Below the pieces are notes generated by a model that was given only the letters and a program-made list of their open reading frames with translations, did no database searches and was not told the DNA's origin. This document shows, one piece after another, positions 61,558 to 64,000 of a DNA stretch of 64,000 nt (its first letter is position 1; every line of letters starts with the position of its first letter). The stretch is from NCBI RefSeq assembly GCF_026107455.2, contig NZ_JAPCHY010000002.1, positions 1 to 64,000 on the forward strand. The letters run 5' to 3'. Source of the stretch: Xanthomonas chitinilytica (GTDB lineage: Bacteria > Pseudomonadota > Gammaproteobacteria > Xanthomonadales > Xanthomonadaceae). Made by a program: the position numbers and the translations under genes.

Positions 61558-62765
61558 CAGTTCCCGCTCCGGCACAGTTCCGGCACCTCGCCGCGGAAGC
61601 CCATCGCCCCGCCCACCAGCAACGATTGCAGCGGCGTAGCCTGGGCGGCGGCGACCAGGCCCAGGCTGCGCAACGGCCGCAGCAGCGGCGACGGGTTGCC
61701 GGTCAGGTTCGCCAGCCCGCTGGAGAAGGCGATGGTCTGCCGGCGATCCTCCGTCCGCCGCGCGGCATGGGCCTGCAGCAGCGCATCCGCCCCCGGGTCG
61801 GCGCCGTCGTCCGCGACCAGCTCGGCCAGCGTCAACGCATCGCGCAGCCCGAGGTTGAAGCCCTGCGCACCCAGCGGGTGGATGGTCTGCGCGGCATTGC
61901 CGAGCAGCACCGCACGTTCGCCCACCAGCGCCTGCGCCAGCACCTGGACGATGGGATAGGCGCTGCGCGGCCCGCTTTCCAGCAACCGCCCGGCGCGCCA
62001 GCCGATGGCCTGCTGCAGCCGCCGCAGCCAGGCCGCCTCGTCCAGCGCGGCCACCGCGTCGGCCTGGTCGCGGGCCACGCCGTGGACCACGCCGTAATGG
62101 CGGTCGCCGCGCGGCAGCAATGCGGTCGGGCCGGTGTCGGTGAAGCGCTCGTAGGCGGTGCCGTCCGGCGCCCTGGCCGGCCGCACCCGCGCCACGAACA
62201 GGGTCTGCCGGTAATCGTGCCGCTGCACGTCGATGCCCAGCGCCTGCCGCACCGCGCTGGCGGTGCCGTCGGCGCCGACCACCAGCCGCGCCTGCAGGGT
62301 GCGCTCGCCGTCGGCATCGGCGATCACCACCGCCCGCCGCCCCTGCGCGCATTCGCCCAGGCGCAGGAACCGGGCCGGGCGGTAGCGGGTCAGGCGCTCC
62401 AGCGCCGTCAGGCCGGCTTCCAGCGCTTCGCCGAAATCGCGCGCCACCACCACCTGGCCGAAAGCGTCGCGGTCGTAGTCCGATGCCTCCAGCCGGACCC
62501 GGCCGAAATCGCCGGCGCGGCTGACGTGGATGCGGCGGATCGGCCCGGTCGGCGCGCGCAGCCGCGCCATCACTCCCAGCGCCTGCAATGCATTGACGGT
62601 GGCGGCGGCAAAGCTGAGGTTGCGCTGGTCGAACACCGCCGGCAACGCCCCGTCCGGCGTCGCCTCCACCAGCCCCACGTCCAGTCCGATCCGGTCCAGC
62701 GCGATCGCCAGGCTCGCCCCCACCAGGCCACCGCCGACGATCACCACATCATGTCGTTCGCTCAT
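61557..62765 (-). CDS. ubiH: 2-octaprenyl-6-methoxyphenol hydroxylase
   Basis: The 402-residue protein has the FAD motif DVVIVGGGLVGASLAIAL, the core ADGTASAVR, and LLGNAAQTIHPLGAQGFNLG, with DQRNLSFAAATVN, which marks UbiH. It works in ubiquinone synthesis. I chose ATG 62765 (MSERHD) over ATG 62774 because the family starts there; neither has a strong ribosome-binding site. It is the first gene of the hydroxylase pair. Confidence 0.92.
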   Translation of the reverse strand: MSERHDVVIVGGGLVGASLAIALDRIGLDVGLVEATPDGALPAVFDQRNLSFAAATVNALQALGVMARLRAPTGPIRRIHVSRAGDFGRVRLEASDYDRDAFGQVVVARDFGEALEAGLTALERLTRYRPARFLRLGECAQGRRAVVIADADGERTLQARLVVGADGTASAVRQALGIDVQRHDYRQTLFVARVRPARAPDGTAYERFTDTGPTALLPRGDRHYGVVHGVARDQADAVAALDEAAWLRRLQQAIGWRAGRLLESGPRSAYPIVQVLAQALVGERAVLLGNAAQTIHPLGAQGFNLGLRDALTLAELVADDGADPGADALLQAHAARRTEDRRQTIAFSSGLANLTGNPSPLLRPLRSLGLVAAAQATPLQSLLVGGAMGFRGEVPELCRSGN

Positions 62766-62876
62766 GCCGCCCATGATAAGCGGTCGGCCCGCGGCGGCAG
62801 CCGGTCGCCGCGTGCACCTGCCTGGCGTCGTCCGCTGCGGCTAGAATGGCGGCCTGAACAAGGGAATCCGACCATA

Positions 62877-63458
62877 ATGAACGCCAACGCCCAACGCGCC
62901 TTCGTCCTGTCCGTGCTCGTGCTGCTCATGGCCGGCTCGCGGATCAACCACTTCGCGCCGATCCCCGACGCCTCGTGGGCGGTGTTCTTCATCGGCGGCT
63001 TCTACCTGCGCGGCTGGACCCGCTGGGCCTTCCCGCTGCTGATGGCGCTGGCGGTGGCGATCGACTGGGCGGTGATCAGCCAGCAGGGCGGCAACTTCTG
63101 GCAGCACTACTGCGTGTCGCCGGCGTACTGGGCGCTGGTGCCGGCGCACTTCGCGATGTGGGCCGGCGGCCTGCTGCTGCGCCGCTATTACCGCGGCGCC
63201 AGCTGGCGTGCGCTGGGCCTGTTCGCGGCCAGCCTGGTGGCCTCGGTGGCGGTGTGCCACCTGTTCGCCCAGGGCGGGTTCTACTGGACCAGCAGCGTGG
63301 TCGCCGAGCCCACCTTCGCCGGCTGGTTCAAGAACTACAGCGACTGGCTGCTGCCCTACCTGCGCAGCGCGGCGATGTACACCGGCGTGGCCGCACTGGC
63401 GCAGGTCGCGGCCGAGGCCTTCGGCCGGCAGTCGACCGCCGACCGCATCGCCCACTGA
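62877..63458 (+). CDS. DUF6580-like membrane protein next to cobO
   Basis: The 193-residue protein has about five membrane helices and the signature INHFAPIPDASWAVFFIGGF, matching the DUF6580 type (putative ECF-transporter S-component relatives). It lies 15 bases upstream of a cobalamin adenosyltransferase gene, which suggests cobalamin or precursor uptake, an inference from position only. TAGAAT at 62842-62847 is a candidate -10. Confidence 0.75.
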   Translation: MNANAQRAFVLSVLVLLMAGSRINHFAPIPDASWAVFFIGGFYLRGWTRWAFPLLMALAVAIDWAVISQQGGNFWQHYCVSPAYWALVPAHFAMWAGGLLLRRYYRGASWRALGLFAASLVASVAVCHLFAQGGFYWTSSVVAEPTFAGWFKNYSDWLLPYLRSAAMYTGVAALAQVAAEAFGRQSTADRIAH

Positions 63459-63473
63459 GCCCGGCAGCGGACC

Positions 63474-64000
63474 ATGGGCAATCGTCTTTCCAGGATCTAC
63501 ACCCGCACCGGCGACGACGGCAGCACCGGCCTGGGCGATGGCAGCCGGGTCGGCAAGGACTCGGCGCGGGTCAACGCCTACGGCACCGTCGACGAGGCCA
63601 ATTCGGCCATCGGCGTGGTCCTGGCGGCCACGCTGCCGGACGACGTCCGCGCGCTGCTGACCACCATCCAGCACCAGTTGTTCGACCTGGGCGGCGAGCT
63701 GTGCATCCCCGGCCACGCCGCGATCCAGGGCGAGGACATCGATGCGCTGGAACGCCATCTGGACCATTACAACGACGACCTGCCGGCGCTGAAGGACTTC
63801 ATCCTGCCGGCCGGCGGCGAGGCCGCGGCGCGCTGCCACCTGGCCCGCACCATCGTCCGCCGCGCCGAGCGCGAGACCGTCGCCCTGGCCCGCCACGACG
63901 CGGTCCGCCCGGAAGCGGTGCGCTACCTCAACCGGCTGTCGGACCTGCTGTTCGTGCTCGCCCGCGTGCTGGCCCGTTTCGACGGCCACGGCGAAGTGCT
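63474..64000 (+). CDS. cobO: Cob(I)alamin adenosyltransferase, start (runs off the window)
   Basis: The visible 175 residues match PduO-type ATP:cob(I)alamin adenosyltransferases: RIYTRTGDDGSTGLGDG at the N terminus, VNAYGTVDEANSAIG, and FILPAGGEAARCHLARTIVRRAERE with NRLSDLLFVLAR. The enzyme makes adenosylcobalamin from ATP and reduced B12. The PduO fold is unrelated to CobA; I use cobO only as a common annotation label. The gene is cut off at base 64000. Confidence 0.95.
   Translation, partial: MGNRLSRIYTRTGDDGSTGLGDGSRVGKDSARVNAYGTVDEANSAIGVVLAATLPDDVRALLTTIQHQLFDLGGELCIPGHAAIQGEDIDALERHLDHYNDDLPALKDFILPAGGEAAARCHLARTIVRRAERETVALARHDAVRPEAVRYLNRLSDLLFVLARVLARFDGHGEV

Noticed and set aside
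62766..62876. A cobalamin riboswitch before the membrane protein and cobO
   Set aside because: The region is too short and lacks a B12-box-like sequence.

Overview
The window is chromosomal DNA from a very GC-rich gammaproteobacterium, most likely of the Xanthomonadaceae/Lysobacteraceae (the Stenotrophomonas, Pseudoxanthomonas, Luteimonas or Lysobacter kind). The grounds are the gene content and order (tetratricopeptide protein-lolB-ispE-tRNA-Gln-prs-rplY-pth-ychF; ahpC-ahpF-oxyR; three-gene pntAA/pntAB/pntB), the coding style, and several families of short palindromic repeats with a GTAG head typical of these genomes. The genus cannot be fixed from sequence alone. Almost everything is ordinary chromosomal gene content; there is no phage, insertion sequence, integrase or CRISPR array.

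Layout. 1-1.9 kb: 5' end of tuf behind tRNA-Tyr, tRNA-Gly and tRNA-Thr, with a strong promoter, then an isoaspartyl peptidase. 2.0-9.05 kb: a long leftward housekeeping block. 9.1-11.5 kb: hemA-prfA. 11.6-14.9 kb: an accessory block that looks less GC-rich by eye, with a pirin, an FMN reductase, an HxlR-type regulator and a short-chain dehydrogenase. 14.9-27 kb: a SPINDLY-type glycosyltransferase, a zinc-ribbon/SPFH operon, PPK2, an M48 protease, acylphosphatase, a thioredoxin-like lipoprotein, YihY, WrbA and a short asparaginase-like protein. 27-36.4 kb: a secreted subtilase with two nearly identical C-terminal domains, ilvE, sufT, and the transhydrogenase genes split by an oppositely oriented sigma factor module. 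36.4-44.4 kb: a DUF1631 protein, nitroreductase, an exonuclease/NUDIX/formylglutamate amidohydrolase operon, a decayed MFS transporter and proline iminopeptidase. 44.4-49.7 kb: a tandem repeat array fused to the end of prmC, then the peroxide-response cluster ahpC-ahpF-oxyR with an OxyR-like operator. 49.7-64 kb: rnk, transaldolase, a frameshifted secreted-protein gene, msrA, a GST, glnS, a deaminase, rlmM, an SMP-30-like lipoprotein, an unrecognised protein, an EF-hand protein, two ubiquinone-type hydroxylases, and a membrane protein beside the start of a cobalamin adenosyltransferase gene.

How it works together. Many neighbours overlap by ATGA or TGATG, so translational coupling is the main operon logic here (TPR-lolB-ispE; SPFH-zinc ribbon-small membrane protein; YihY-TlpA-like-acylphosphatase; sigma-DUF3619-DUF3106; exonuclease-NUDIX-amidohydrolase; the two Ubi hydroxylases). 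Intergenic palindromes act as terminators or mobile repeats, and in two places a repeat supplies a gene's stop codon. The features most worth following up are the repeat array that has copied the end of prmC, the sigma module inside the pnt locus, the redox/electrophile-type accessory block, the large alternative RNA fold between ahpC and ahpF, and the candidate B12-uptake membrane protein beside cobO. No complete new defence or metabolic system is evident.
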